Source: Oscillatoriophycideae cyanobacterium NC_groundwater_1537_Pr4_S-0.65um_50_18
GTDB lineage: Bacteria > Cyanobacteriota > Cyanobacteriia > Elainellales > Elainellaceae
Assembly (NCBI GenBank): GCA_016208305.1
Contig: JACQYI010000060.1
Span: 124,001-188,000 of the forward strand
Reading direction: 5' to 3'
DNA: 64,000 bases
How positions within the stretch are numbered: position 1 is the first letter of the stretch; each line of letters begins with the position of its first letter. Under the pieces are notes generated by a model. It saw only the letters and a program-made list of their open reading frames with translations. It ran no database searches and had not been told where the DNA came from. Made by a program: the position numbers and the translations under genes. Below, piece by piece: positions 9,107 to 17,578 of the stretch.

Positions 9107-9766
9107 ATGAAAGTTCACAATGTAATCTATGTTGATTTGAATCCAGAAAATATCGGATTTGAGCCTGAAAGAGGAGCACTAGAAAATGCTGGAATTATCT
9201 ATCTAGTTGAAGTTAGCGAAGAAGACCTAAAGATGTTTTACGGCGAAAATGACTGGACGGAGGACTTTGAGATAAGCGAAGGAAGCGAATGGAAACGATT
9301 CTTTTCCTTGGATGAGGTAGAGAATTTGGTAAATGGGAATGAAAAACTAGAAATTGGTTTTTATACGCTCGTTGCTCTGAGTGACGAATTTCGTACTGAA
9401 CCTGAAATGTTGGAGCGTCAGTACCACTCCATCCTTAAGGAGGCTAAAACTTCATTCACTCAGCTTCTGAAAGAGTGGAGATGGGATAAGAGGACAAATC
9501 TACCCCAGTCTGAGCCAGATAGTCAATTCAAATTAGTCAATACATCTAATGGATGGGAATCAGACGAGCGTTACGCGACTGAAGAAGATGCGGAAAAGGT
9601 GCTGAGATATAACAAGAGGCAATACTACAGCGTTCCTGGGCGACAAAATGATATTTTCCGCGAGATTGTAATTGATGCTAGTGCTGAGTGGGATTACGAT
9701 TCTGAGCAAGGGCAATTTCGTTGGTTCCCAAAGTTTGCTTGTTTAGCGGGTGCAACAAGCGATTAA
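9107..9766 (+). CDS. Acidic hypothetical protein
   Basis: This 219-residue, strongly acidic protein has a good Shine-Dalgarno sequence (AAGGAG, 8 bases before ATG). It has no signal peptide, membrane segment or cysteine motif. The first 110 residues mix strands and acidic helices (VEVSEEDLKMFYGENDW). A middle helix is rich in lysine and arginine, and the end is tyrosine-rich and beta-like. I do not recognise the family. It is divergent from the GTPase operon and could be an accessory or immunity-like protein of the defence island, but nothing in the sequence proves this. The codon pattern is that of a real gene. Confidence 0.55.
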   Translation: MKVHNVIYVDLNPENIGFEPERGALENAGIIYLVEVSEEDLKMFYGENDWTEDFEISEGSEWKRFFSLDEVENLVNGNEKLEIGFYTLVALSDEFRTEPEMLERQYHSILKEAKTSFTQLLKEWRWDKRTNLPQSEPDSQFKLVNTSNGWESDERYATEEDAEKVLRYNKRQYYSVPGRQNDIFREIVIDASAEWDYDSEQGQFRWFPKFACLAGATSD

Positions 9767-10370
9767 GCAAGGCTAACCGCTCTGGCTACTGTAAAACACA
9801 CACTGAACACGCTCCACACCGAAAAACTCGTAAGCCTGCAAAATATCGAGAAAAGAAGATCGAATAAGCCTTTAGAGATTAAGTGGAGTATGACTTCTCT
9901 GATATCCAGTCGTCTTTATTTCAAAGAAATTTGAAAGGCTCATTGCTATCATGGTTTTTTCCTTTGGCTAGGACTAGACCTAATAGTTTGAGCATCAGCG
10001 CTGTCAGGAAAATGCCCTTCGATTTTGATGTTTTGAAAGTTTCCGAGTTACTCGCTATAACTTCCAGTCCAATTGGTCCTAATCCACTTGAGCCTAAAGG
10101 AGTTTGTTGTTTATTACGTCGGCACTGTGGGACAAGGTGCTAGCGATCAATACTCTCTTTGGTATTCAGGTGGTAGCCCTAGCAGAACTGTTGGTAGCGT
10201 TATTGAAGAATGGCTTCCTTCGGAAGCAACAGTGACTTGTTCAGCGAATTTACTTGTTCTGATTTCGCTAGTAAAGAGAGTAGCGAGTTTAATGGTATCT
10301 CAAAATCATGTACTGTTGTTCCCAATTGAATTAGCTATTGTCCAAGCGTCAAAATTGCTCCCCAATTAAG
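9767..10370 (+). other. Intergenic region with possible decayed gene
   Basis: The 600 bases between the acidic protein gene and the convergent gene ending at 10371 contain broken plus-strand frames. One runs from 9883 to 10143 in one phase and another from about 10073 to 10369 in another, with protein-like stretches such as YYVGTVGQGASDQYSLWY. Neither has a Shine-Dalgarno sequence. The switch of phase near 10080-10140 suggests a frameshifted remnant, but I cannot name it. Confidence 0.25.
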
Positions 10371-11075
10371 CTATATACGCAATTCATGTGAGAAGCCAAC
10401 TCGTTCTGCGATCGAATAAAGATTAAACAAGTCGCAGACGTATGCCATCACACAAGTGAGTTCTTGTGCCAATCTTTGTTGTTTTGCAGTTGCAACGGGT
10501 AACTGTTTCACTGCCGTTCTTATACCGATGTCACATTCGTACCATATAGTAAATGCAGAGCAAGCATGATACATATCAGGATCATTGTTCTGAGCGGTTG
10601 CATTTGGGATGTCGAACGCCTGTCGCCATTCACCCAACTGAATCACCATATGAATGCAATACCTTGTTAAAGATTGTTTTCCAGCATCATAGGAATTTGT
10701 TCGCTCAAACACCTCAATCTGATTTAACTGCAATGGCTGCTCTAGTGTGTGTAATATCCACTTAGTTGTTTTTGGCGCAACTTCTAGAACAAAACAAGCC
10801 TGCTTCGGTTTTACTTTAACCTCTTTTAACAGATCGCGTACAAACTCCTGAAATTGTGACGTAGATACGAGCGATCGCGCATCTGTTTCTAACACCAAGC
10901 GAATTTGCTCTAGAACACTTTCTTGAGCAGACAAAAGCTGCTGCTCAAGCTCCTGCAAGCCCTGAAGCTCAGTAGCGAGTTGCAGTTGAATTTGTCCAAT
11001 TCGGGCCGAAATTTCTGCTGTCTTCTGCTGCCGTAGTGCATAGTACATTGATAGGGAATCATCTAAGTTTTGCAT
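10371..11075 (-). CDS. Coiled-coil hypothetical protein, paralogue A
   Basis: This 234-residue protein starts with a glutamine-rich coiled coil (about 15-65), followed by a globular domain with ETDARSLVS and a C-terminal helix (RLAQELTCVMAYVCDLF). The same plan recurs in the gene at 12029-12727: coiled coil, then GADARCLLS, then RVTQELSCLLVAVGSLF. The two are therefore divergent paralogues. Between them on the same strand lies a protein with primase-like motifs. Start ATG 11075 lies 45 bases after the stop (11100) of that gene, consistent with one operon. The function is unknown. The repeated plan suggests two subunits that could pair through their coiled coils. Confidence 0.65.
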   Translation of the reverse strand: MQNLDDSLSMYYALRQQKTAEISARIGQIQLQLATELQGLQELEQQLLSAQESVLEQIRLVLETDARSLVSTSQFQEFVRDLLKEVKVKPKQACFVLEVAPKTTKWILHTLEQPLQLNQIEVFERTNSYDAGKQSLTRYCIHMVIQLGEWRQAFDIPNATAQNNDPDMYHACSAFTIWYECDIGIRTAVKQLPVATAKQQRLAQELTCVMAYVCDLFNLYSIAERVGFSHELRI

Positions 11076-11099
11076 CCGCTACTATCCCCACGGTAGAAT

Positions 11100-12020
11100 T
11101 TACGCTAGCTCCAGACCCAATCGACTCACTCGGCAGTAAGCATCGTGTGACTCAACGATCGGTTCAAATTCTGGCAGGATTGATTGCTCACCCACAATTT
11201 CAATTAGGTGACAAACTGCATAAGGATTAGAGGATGGCAACACCATTCCCGTGATGCGATCATAAATTGACTGTTCTTCATATTTAGACTGCTCTATTCG
11301 CCAAGGTTTTGGAGTCAATCTTGCCCGAAAAGTTGCTTGAAATTTACAAAGCCGTGCATAAAGCGGATCTGCATATAGGCTTTTCATCAATCGCTGCGAC
11401 TTGGGTTCCAGTGGGTGGAATTCGTGAGTTGTGCAAAAATACCGCAATCCATTGCGCGTTCGATAAACTCTGAAGCCGAGTTGGGGAAACTGTTCAACCA
11501 GTGCTTCCAAAGCTGCGATCGCCTGTTGCTGGCTGATCGCCATCTGACAACTACTAGGACAATCTCTCGTATCTCTCCCCCTCGGCACACCGATATCAAC
11601 ATCGACAATCAGTAGGCGATCGGTATTGAGAATTAAGCAGTCGTAGCGATTGCGAGTGAGGACTGCTATTTGCTTACCTGAATAACAAATCTCACCAAGC
11701 ACAGGCTCATTCAGGACACTGTACTCACCCTGCTGTAGCTTGTACCACTGGGAGGCATTCGGGTAATCCTTGATCTTAATTGGGCTAAGCTGTGCCAGTC
11801 CATTCCGTTCTTGGAGAGACAGAACCTGTGCCCACTTCTTCACCAAAGCACTGTTGTCTCGGTCGGACTTTGCCTCCAATACCAGTTCAGTGAGGTATTT
11901 TTGTACTTGGGTTGCCGAGTCATTCAAATCTCGCCAACTCGCCCAGTAGCAGAGCTTACGATAAAGCTGAGGATGCTTGTGGACAAATTCCTCAAAAGAA
12001 CAGGCAGTTTGGTTGAGCAT
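11100..12020 (-). CDS. Hypothetical protein with primase/polymerase-like motifs
   Basis: This protein has 306 residues from ATG 12020, which has an AGGGG Shine-Dalgarno five bases upstream. The longer frame begins with a TTG at 12050 inside the previous gene. Residues 1-110 are helical. Then comes a strand-DxD element (LLIVDVDIG, D140 and D142), a basic segment with FRVYRTRNGLRY (183-194) and THE (198-200), and a conserved-looking FRARLTPKPWR (231-241). The hDhD plus later sxH-like order is compatible with the archaeo-eukaryotic primase/PrimPol catalytic core, so a DNA-priming role is conceivable. I recall similar uncharacterised bacterial proteins with the RLTPKPWR signature, but no proven activity. 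It is flanked by two paralogous coiled-coil proteins. Confidence 0.6.
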   Translation of the reverse strand: MLNQTACSFEEFVHKHPQLYRKLCYWASWRDLNDSATQVQKYLTELVLEAKSDRDNSALVKKWAQVLSLQERNGLAQLSPIKIKDYPNASQWYKLQQGEYSVLNEPVLGEICYSGKQIAVLTRNRYDCLILNTDRLLIVDVDIGVPRGRDTRDCPSSCQMAISQQQAIAALEALVEQFPQLGFRVYRTRNGLRYFCTTHEFHPLEPKSQRLMKSLYADPLYARLCKFQATFRARLTPKPWRIEQSKYEEQSIYDRITGMVLPSSNPYAVCHLIEIVGEQSILPEFEPIVESHDAYCRVSRLGLELA

Positions 12021-12028
12021 CACCACCC

Positions 12029-12727
12029 CTACTGCGGACGAGGGTAACAAAAATGCTCAGTCTGGCGATCTCGGGCGAATAGACTCCCTACTGCTACAAG
12101 CAGGCAACTCAATTCCTGAGTTACACGCCCAACTTGGGATTCATCAATCTGCAACGCCTTTGCATCCAACTTGAGCTTGCGACAGCAATCATAATATTGA
12201 GCAATCAATGGTAGAGATCGATAAGACGCAGGAATATCTGGAATCTCATCGGCGGTAGGGATGTAAAACCTCTGCTGGTAGCAGCCGATTTTCACTGATA
12301 GCCAGTACAACCAGTAAGTTTTGGGAAACTCCTTGTTCTCATCGTCAACATCCTCCCAACCAAGGGTGTATTCCAAAATTTGGATAGGAGCGGGAAGACT
12401 TCGCAGCAGCCACCTACCAGGATCTAGATCAAAGTGAATTGAATAAGGGGAATTAGGCTGTTTGCAGAAGCTTTCGACCGAGATGCTTTTGGCATAAGCC
12501 GCCAATTCAGGCGCGGACAGTAAACATCGAGCATCTGCCCCAATAAGCGCGCGAAATTGTCTGAGGGCTTCCTCTTCGGCTTTTATTGCAAGTTCCTCCT
12601 GCTGTTGCAATACCTCAAGTTGATCCTGAATCTCCTGGTAAAGCTGAGAGAGGCGATCGCTCATCTGCGTGCGATGTTCTCGGCGCAGCCGTTGATAAGC
12701 GGTGAGTTGAGAGTAAAGAGAAAGCAT
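12029..12727 (-). CDS. Coiled-coil hypothetical protein, paralogue B
   Basis: This 232-residue protein has a long N-terminal coiled coil rich in Q, E and L (about 10-65). Next is GADARCLLSAPELAAYAK, a beta-rich middle with many aromatic residues, and a C-terminal helix QVGRVTQELSCLLVAVGSLF. It resembles paralogue A at 10371-11075 in layout and in the last helix. The QVGRxTQ signature also appears in the 175-residue protein at 13781-14308. It is the first gene of a three-gene minus-strand cluster and is followed after 8 bases by the primase-like gene. Function unknown. Confidence 0.65.
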   Translation of the reverse strand: MLSLYSQLTAYQRLRREHRTQMSDRLSQLYQEIQDQLEVLQQQEELAIKAEEEALRQFRALIGADARCLLSAPELAAYAKSISVESFCKQPNSPYSIHFDLDPGRWLLRSLPAPIQILEYTLGWEDVDDENKEFPKTYWLYWLSVKIGCYQQRFYIPTADEIPDIPASYRSLPLIAQYYDCCRKLKLDAKALQIDESQVGRVTQELSCLLVAVGSLFARDRQTEHFCYPRPQ

Positions 12728-12897
12728 AAAACTTCAAAGAGAACAAATAGGGCGCATTATTCTCTAGAGAATGAGTCACCTCAGAGATAGTACGTAGTCA
12801 CTAACCTTCAAGCAGGATAAATGAATTAAACCAGCAAAACAACAGAATTTGGAGGATTCTGATCGTGGGTTACGATCACTTGCCCTTATCACCATTT

Positions 12898-12916
12898 TAG
12901 TCACGAATCATGACTA
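12898..12916. promoter_or_regulatory. Candidate HTH operator, copy 1
   Basis: A 19-bp inverted repeat, TAGTCA-N7-TGACTA, lies about 85 bases upstream of the TTG start of the small HTH gene at 13001. The same geometry recurs at 13240-13258. This suggests an operator for the adjacent HTH proteins; the role is inferred. Confidence 0.45.
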
Positions 12917-13000
12917 TTGCTTCTCTAGGACCATTGGCAGGCGAATAGACAGCAGTTCCATCATGCTGAATATTGGATCAATGTACTGAGGAGTGATTGT

Positions 13001-13237
13001 TTGGAGCCGTTGGAGTACTGTAGACGATGGGTTCAAGTGTCCCCCGATGAGTGGGGATATAGGAAAGCTTGTATCGCTGCCCTAGCCCAAGCGACAGGAT
13101 TGAGTGAGAGAACGATCAATAACTGGGGGGCTTCATTCGAGAAGCGTCCTAAGTACGTTTTGCACATGCTAAAGATGGCTAACAAGCTAAACCAGGTGAA
13201 ACAGATTATTCTGGATGAGGATCTTTTTTCCGAATAA
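13001..13237 (+). CDS. Small HTH protein, twin 1
   Basis: This 78-residue protein starts at TTG. A GAGGAG Shine-Dalgarno seven bases upstream supports this unusual start, and no ATG or GTG is available in frame nearby. It contains a helix-turn-helix-like segment (ALAQATGLSERTINNWGASF, about residues 25-44) after a conserved EYCRRWV opening, and ends with a hydrophobic helix. A second copy at 13337 shares the layout (EYCRRWV, YRKxCI, LAxxTGLS, KYVxxxL). It is probably a DNA-binding regulator of the surrounding element. Confidence 0.65.
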   Translation: MEPLEYCRRWVQVSPDEWGYRKACIAALAQATGLSERTINNWGASFEKRPKYVLHMLKMANKLNQVKQIILDEDLFSE

Positions 13238-13239
13238 TT

Positions 13240-13258
13240 TAGTCGTGATCTGTGACTA
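13240..13258. promoter_or_regulatory. Candidate HTH operator, copy 2
   Basis: The sequence TAGTCG-N7-TGACTA has the same 6-7-6 architecture as the copy at 12898-12916. It lies between the twin HTH genes, 79 bases upstream of the TTG start of the second. Its position after the first gene could also let it act as a weak hairpin. Confidence 0.45.
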
Positions 13259-13336
13259 AAAGCTTGCGCTTGGTAATTTGGGTCGCCTAAGCTGAACCCT
13301 AAGTTTGCTGTCGAGGGATCAACAGCCCATTTTACC

Positions 13337-13666
13337 TTGCCTAAACCTAATGAAGTTACTAAAATTCGCTCTAAACCAAACGAGCATCCCATTGATGGTC
13401 TTCAAAGGATGCCCTTAGAGCCGATTGAGTACTGCCGACGATGGGTTCCCGCGATCGAGGGGAAAGGGTATCGGAAAACATGCATCAACGCTCTTGCAGA
13501 AGTAACAGGACTTAGCCCGTCCACGATTAAGGACTGGGGATCCGATTTCGAGCGACGCCCCAAATATGTCCCTCGTCTGTTGCGTCAGGCTGATCTCCTC
13601 AATCAGTTCAAGCAACTGGTGGCGGCAGGGTGCGTTACCGCGCCATCTAACTTCTTCCAAGATTAG
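13337..13666 (+). CDS. Small HTH protein, twin 2
   Basis: This protein has 109 residues from TTG 13337, or 85 from the internal ATG at 13409, whose product lines up better with the N terminus of twin 1 (MPLEPIEYC versus MEPLEYC). Neither start has a strong Shine-Dalgarno sequence. It holds the same HTH core (ALAEVTGLSPSTIKDWGSDF) and KYVPRLL helix as the gene at 13001. The tandem arrangement with near-identical candidate operators suggests a duplicated regulatory cassette with autoregulation. The function is inferred from the HTH only. Confidence 0.6.
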   Translation: MPKPNEVTKIRSKPNEHPIDGLQRMPLEPIEYCRRWVPAIEGKGYRKTCINALAEVTGLSPSTIKDWGSDFERRPKYVPRLLRQADLLNQFKQLVAAGCVTAPSNFFQD

Positions 13667-13780
13667 GAAGCTAAACCGTTGAACTTTTACATAAGCACAG
13701 CAATCACTTTTGAACCAATCGGATCCCTCAGCAGCCGAACTGGCTTCTCACGGCGACAGACCACAAGGTAAGCAGAACAA

Positions 13781-14308
13781 CTAAGAATGAAGCGGGCAGG
13801 GACGAATAGGGCAGTGCTGCATATCGCGATAGATAATCTCTGAGAAAACGGTAAATTTTTCGCCACTATTACAATATTCAGAAAACTTCTGTAGGATCTG
13901 CTGAGTCAATCTGCCAACTTGCTCCTGCGACAAGGCGAGGCAGTGAACAGGCTCGATTTTGGCTTGCTGCTCCGTACCCAGCCACAGTTCCGCACCCATT
14001 GCGTGAAGTAAAACTTTCTCTTTACAGCGAGGCGGATGATCAACGTAAAGAATCAGGAGCGGAAAATACTCCGATACCGATGAATCCGTCGTGAGTTTAA
14101 GAGTCCCTGCTATATCTACCTCCTGCTGAAGCTGGCGAGAAATAACCCGTTTGAAGTTTCGCTGACTCCGGTGGCGGTAATGCGATCTCCGCTTGTGGCA
14201 TTTCAGGTCATCCCAGCAACCATCTCCTTCCACGCCGTGTAGCTGCCGCGCTTCCTCAACAGCTAAAACCGCGCATTTTAGGCATTTTTTATTCGCTCGG
14301 CGAGCCAT
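13781..14308 (-). CDS. Basic cysteine-containing hypothetical protein
   Basis: This 175-residue protein has a very basic, His/Arg-rich N-terminal third with a possible zinc site: CLKC at residues 9-12, then C32 and C38 before HKRRSHYRHR. The C-terminal half carries LSQEQVGRLTQQILQKF, which echoes the final helices of the two coiled-coil paralogues in this block. It could therefore be a partner or distant relative of them. Nucleic-acid binding is plausible from the charge and cysteines. It is divergent from the integrase gene, and the interval between them holds a direct repeat of the TAGTCA half-site. Similar cyanobacterial hypothetical proteins exist as far as I recall; no function is known to me. 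Confidence 0.6.
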   Translation of the reverse strand: MARRANKKCLKCAVLAVEEARQLHGVEGDGCWDDLKCHKRRSHYRHRSQRNFKRVISRQLQQEVDIAGTLKLTTDSSVSEYFPLLILYVDHPPRCKEKVLLHAMGAELWLGTEQQAKIEPVHCLALSQEQVGRLTQQILQKFSEYCNSGEKFTVFSEIIYRDMQHCPIRPCPLHS

Positions 14309-14340
14309 AAAAGGTCAAGTTTGGGAGGCTTATAGTAGGT

Positions 14341-14357
14341 TAGTCAGACTTTAGTCA
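14341..14357. promoter_or_regulatory. Direct repeat of TAGTCA half-sites
   Basis: Two TAGTCAGAC copies start at 14341 and 14352, one helical turn apart. They lie in the divergent promoter region between the 175-residue gene and the tyrosine recombinase gene. The half-site equals that of the inverted repeats near the HTH genes, so the same regulators may act here. Confidence 0.35.
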
Positions 14358-14431
14358 GACATAGATATTAGATAAATATCTTACTCTATAAATATGGTAC
14401 TTTTGTATCTAAACTCTGAAATCATCCTTAC

Positions 14432-15445
14432 ATGACAGCAGATCAGCAGTCTTTACTCCCTATTCGTCTAATTTCAAGCCAACCGATCTCTGCCCAAGCT
14501 GTAAGTAGCTCGGAGAGGGCTGATTTGCGATTGGAGCGGGTTAAGGAGTTCCTAAACGCTAGTAATTTGGCTTCCAACACACAAAAATCCTACCGGCTTG
14601 AACTAGAACGCTTTATAGCCTGGAGCGATAAAGCTTGGATTGATGTCACACCCAGAGATATTGCTAATTTCAAGAAATACTTAAAGGATGAATGCCGAAC
14701 TCGCCAGGGAAACCTGTTGTCTCCTGCTGCAATTAATCAGGCAATAACGGCTCTCAAAAGTTTTTTCAAGTGGTTTCAGCTCGCCGGTTACTTGGATCCT
14801 ACTGCCGTTCTGCCAACGGCAGCGGTGAAGTTTGAGAAGTTGGGCGAACCTTTACCACGGCATCTAAGCTTGGAGCAGATGGAGATAATCTATCAAGCAG
14901 TGACTGGAGATGAGGACATTAATCTGCGCGATCGCGCTTTGCTGGCAGTTTTGACCCATGGCTTACGGGCAGAGGACGTTTCGACCTTAAACGTTGGTAA
15001 TTATGATGGCATCCGCCTAAGATTTTCCAGGAAAAAAGATAAAAGTGATGCGATCGTTCCTTTACGGCAGGTAGCGAGGGAGCAGCTTGAAGCCTACCTG
15101 GAGCGACGGCGATCGCAGCAGGAAGTATTGTCGGATAGTAGCCCACTTTTTCTGTCTTACGACCTTCGCAACCCTGGACAAAGGCTTGGATATCAAGGAA
15201 TTTATTACTTTACGAAAGTGCGTTTAGGAACAGCAACAGGGATTACAGATATAACCCCTCATCGCTTTCGTCACACCTACGCGACTGAATTAGTAGAATT
15301 GGGAATTGACAGCCTTCTAGCCCGCAGTTTAACAGGGCATAAATCGGAGAAGGTATTCGAGAGGTACATTAAAGGCAAGCGATTAAAAGTAGCTGAAGAT
15401 GCTTTTTTAAGGGCGATCGGAGAGAAACCGTCTTTAGAAACTTAA
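14432..15445 (+). CDS. Tyrosine recombinase/integrase
   Basis: This 337-residue XerC/D-type tyrosine recombinase has a SAM-like core-binding domain (about 32-120) and a catalytic domain with the full set of residues: R179 in HGLRAED, H277 and R280 in TPHRFRHTYATEL, H303 in TGHKSEK and the nucleophile Y312 in ERYI. Length and spacing fit an active phage-type or element integrase. It cuts and rejoins DNA at specific att sites. A catalytically dead relative follows 65 bases downstream on the same strand, and a tRNA-Met gene lies 2.2 kb away. It is probably the recombinase of the accessory block at 10-17 kb; att sites were not identified. Confidence 0.9.
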   Translation: MTADQQSLLPIRLISSQPISAQAVSSSERADLRLERVKEFLNASNLASNTQKSYRLELERFIAWSDKAWIDVTPRDIANFKKYLKDECRTRQGNLLSPAAINQAITALKSFFKWFQLAGYLDPTAVLPTAAVKFEKLGEPLPRHLSLEQMEIIYQAVTGDEDINLRDRALLAVLTHGLRAEDVSTLNVGNYDGIRLRFSRKKDKSDAIVPLRQVAREQLEAYLERRRSQQEVLSDSSPLFLSYDLRNPGQRLGYQGIYYFTKVRLGTATGITDITPHRFRHTYATELVELGIDSLLARSLTGHKSEKVFERYIKGKRLKVAEDAFLRAIGEKPSLET

Positions 15446-15510
15446 GACATTAATCAAGGATGGCGAGCAGCATTGGTCACGCCTCTATCAGCTAAACTTC
15501 GGTCACATAG

Positions 15511-16818
15511 ATGAACAGGAACATGTCTAACTCTGATCTGCAAAAGATTTTTATTAGGTACGTTAATAAATCAATTGGCTCGTCTACCTCAAGTATTCCT
15601 TCTGACCTCAAGCCAATGCCAATTTCGGCAGTGGCTGACTCTCGCTTAGAAATAATTGAAGCTTTCCTGAAAAACCAAAACTATATTCCTAAAACTGCTC
15701 AAAACTATCGACGCATTTTGCAAGATTTTGTATTGAGTATTACAGTTCCATTTAACGAGATTACAGCTGATACTATTGAGAAATATATTTCAAGTGCAGA
15801 TAGCTTTAGTAAAGCTGTTCGAAAACAAAAAACATCGGCACTCAAATCATTCTTTGCTTGGCTTCAAGTTACTCATCCAGGAATAAAATCTGAAAAATAT
15901 TCAACAGTTATTGGTCCTTGTTCAAAAACAATTGAAGATTTTTTTAATGCTTGTCGCAATGAACCTGGAATTGTTTACTGTACCAATATACTAAGAGATT
16001 TCGTGTTAGACATTTCTGTTCCTTACAGTAGAATTACAGCCGACGTTATCGAGTCGTACATTCTAGATAAAGGCGATGGTAGCAAGTTTCATCTAGATTT
16101 GATGATTTCAGCATTCAAACTATTTTTTGATTGGCTTGAATCTAATCATCCAGCAATGATTGACCAAAACCCGACTACCTTTATTGAGTTAAAAAAATTA
16201 CTGATATCAAATTCTGCACTACAGACCAAGGAGATATCCCAGCTTTGGGATGCTATTTTGACTCAAGATGCTAACGAATTGGTCATTGCTAGAGATGTTG
16301 CACTCCTAACCTGTATAGGATGTGGCTTGACTGCTCAAGAAATTCAAAACGCCAACGTTCAAGGTTTGAATAATGAAGACAATAGGCGTGCCTTACTTTG
16401 CGTCAAAAATGTTAAGGACTGGCTTTCGAGAGAAGTCCTTCTAAGTAGAAGTAATCAAGAAGCACTTGAATCTTATATTCAATTGAGATCACAGAACAAG
16501 CAGCACTTAAACCTTACAAGTCAGTCTCCATTACTTATTTCCTATAATGAGCGAACTTACGGGCACCGATTGAATTACGTCGAAATTGTTGCCATTATCA
16601 AACACTGGGAAAACCTTTCGAATATCTCCAACCTAAGTTTGCAACGGCTCAAAACTACTTTCAGCGCTCAACCTGTGTTTAGTTTGTTAGGGCAGGAATG
16701 CCAGGGGCGAGATCTTTCTGTAATTCTGTCTCTAGCTCATGAGGCATATTTCAAAGCTATTGGTGAAGAGCCACCTGGTATAAGCATTGAAGAACTTCTC
16801 CAAAGTGTGTACAAATAG
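15511..16818 (+). CDS. Catalytically dead tyrosine-recombinase-like protein
   Basis: This 435-residue protein has two consecutive core-binding (SAM-like) domains (about 44-122 and 138-214), each with ALKSFFAWL/AFKLFFDWLE and ITADxIExYI motifs. A degenerate catalytic domain follows. By alignment to the neighbouring integrase, the Arg becomes T274, HxxR becomes Q378 and K381, the second His becomes Q395, and no Tyr is in place (about V404). It cannot recombine DNA by the known chemistry, yet the frame is intact over 1.3 kb with no stops. It may act as a DNA-binding or directionality partner of the integrase. It is more AT-rich than its neighbour. The function is inferred. Confidence 0.75.
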   Translation: MNRNMSNSDLQKIFIRYVNKSIGSSTSSIPSDLKPMPISAVADSRLEIIEAFLKNQNYIPKTAQNYRRILQDFVLSITVPFNEITADTIEKYISSADSFSKAVRKQKTSALKSFFAWLQVTHPGIKSEKYSTVIGPCSKTIEDFFNACRNEPGIVYCTNILRDFVLDISVPYSRITADVIESYILDKGDGSKFHLDLMISAFKLFFDWLESNHPAMIDQNPTTFIELKKLLISNSALQTKEISQLWDAILTQDANELVIARDVALLTCIGCGLTAQEIQNANVQGLNNEDNRRALLCVKNVKDWLSREVLLSRSNQEALESYIQLRSQNKQHLNLTSQSPLLISYNERTYGHRLNYVEIVAIIKHWENLSNISNLSLQRLKTTFSAQPVFSLLGQECQGRDLSVILSLAHEAYFKAIGEEPPGISIEELLQSVYK

Positions 16819-17366
16819 TCTCTTCAAGGATATTTCAAGAGATGTGGGTTGGTATCGTTCAGCCGATTCAACAACCTAGACTTGTGCTTGAGTCCTTTGC
16901 CATTGGTAGCAAACCAGTGTGACCCGTGCTATCGATGAAAGGTGCGTCCCACTCCATAAAGGCTTTCTGCCAATTGGTGAAATCTACGCCCATGAGAGCG
17001 TGTTGCTCGGTGCTATTTGAAGGTAAGCGTTTGAACGGTAGCTAGAACGGTTGACTAGGGGTTGATCATGCCGTAGAGCAACTTCTTCTATGGATCGATA
17101 GCTAAGCAACTATTGAGGGTGCCCAACACCACTAGCAACCGAATGCTCCAAAGTGGACACCGTTGCCCACGCTTGGTACGAAAGTCTTCAACTGGCTACT
17201 GAGCTTCAATTAATGTGACAGACACAACATAGACAAGACAGCCAAATTGATGCCCTCCCAAATTTTCTACTGCCATATTGAATTCATCCTATCCAATAAG
17301 GCTCCAACTTCTTTAGTTGCCAAATTAGTACACTTGGACATGAAACAGATTTTTGAACCACTTTAG
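16819..17366. other. Intergenic region, possible gene fragment
   Basis: No intact gene is seen here. On the minus strand, about 17024-16868 is open and protein-like (GVDFTNWQKAFMEWDAPFID) and ends in TGA, but it has no start or Shine-Dalgarno sequence. It may be a fragment of a lost gene. The rest shows no structure that I can name. Confidence 0.3.
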
Positions 17367-17402
17367 GATCGAAATGGTTTGACATGCCAAACCATTTCGA
17401 TC
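17367..17402. repeat. 15-bp perfect inverted repeat (hairpin 1)
   Basis: GATCGAAATGGTTTG (17367-17381) and its exact complement (17388-17402) flank six bases. The outer 11 bases recur in a second hairpin at 17511-17546, and both are preceded by CTTYAG. Possible roles are an element end, a recombination site or a terminator. Confidence 0.6.
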
Positions 17403-17510
17403 TATTTCTCTCAATCCCCCATCGTGCTTATATTTCACGGATTTTTGAGAAAAAGTTTACTAAAGGAGCGTTTCTAGAAGCCAGTAATAACAAGCGTTTC
17501 AGAACTTCAG

Positions 17511-17546
17511 GATCGAAATGGTCTGAGAGGTCAATCCATTTCGATC
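17511..17546. repeat. 11-bp inverted repeat (hairpin 2)
   Basis: GATCGAAATGG (17511-17521) pairs with CCATTTCGATC (17536-17546) across 14 bases. It shares the outer arm and the left flank with hairpin 1, 144 bases away. The total span is 36 bp in both copies. Confidence 0.6.
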
Positions 17547-17578
17547 TCTACATGCCTAAAACTGAGCCTAAAAAACAA

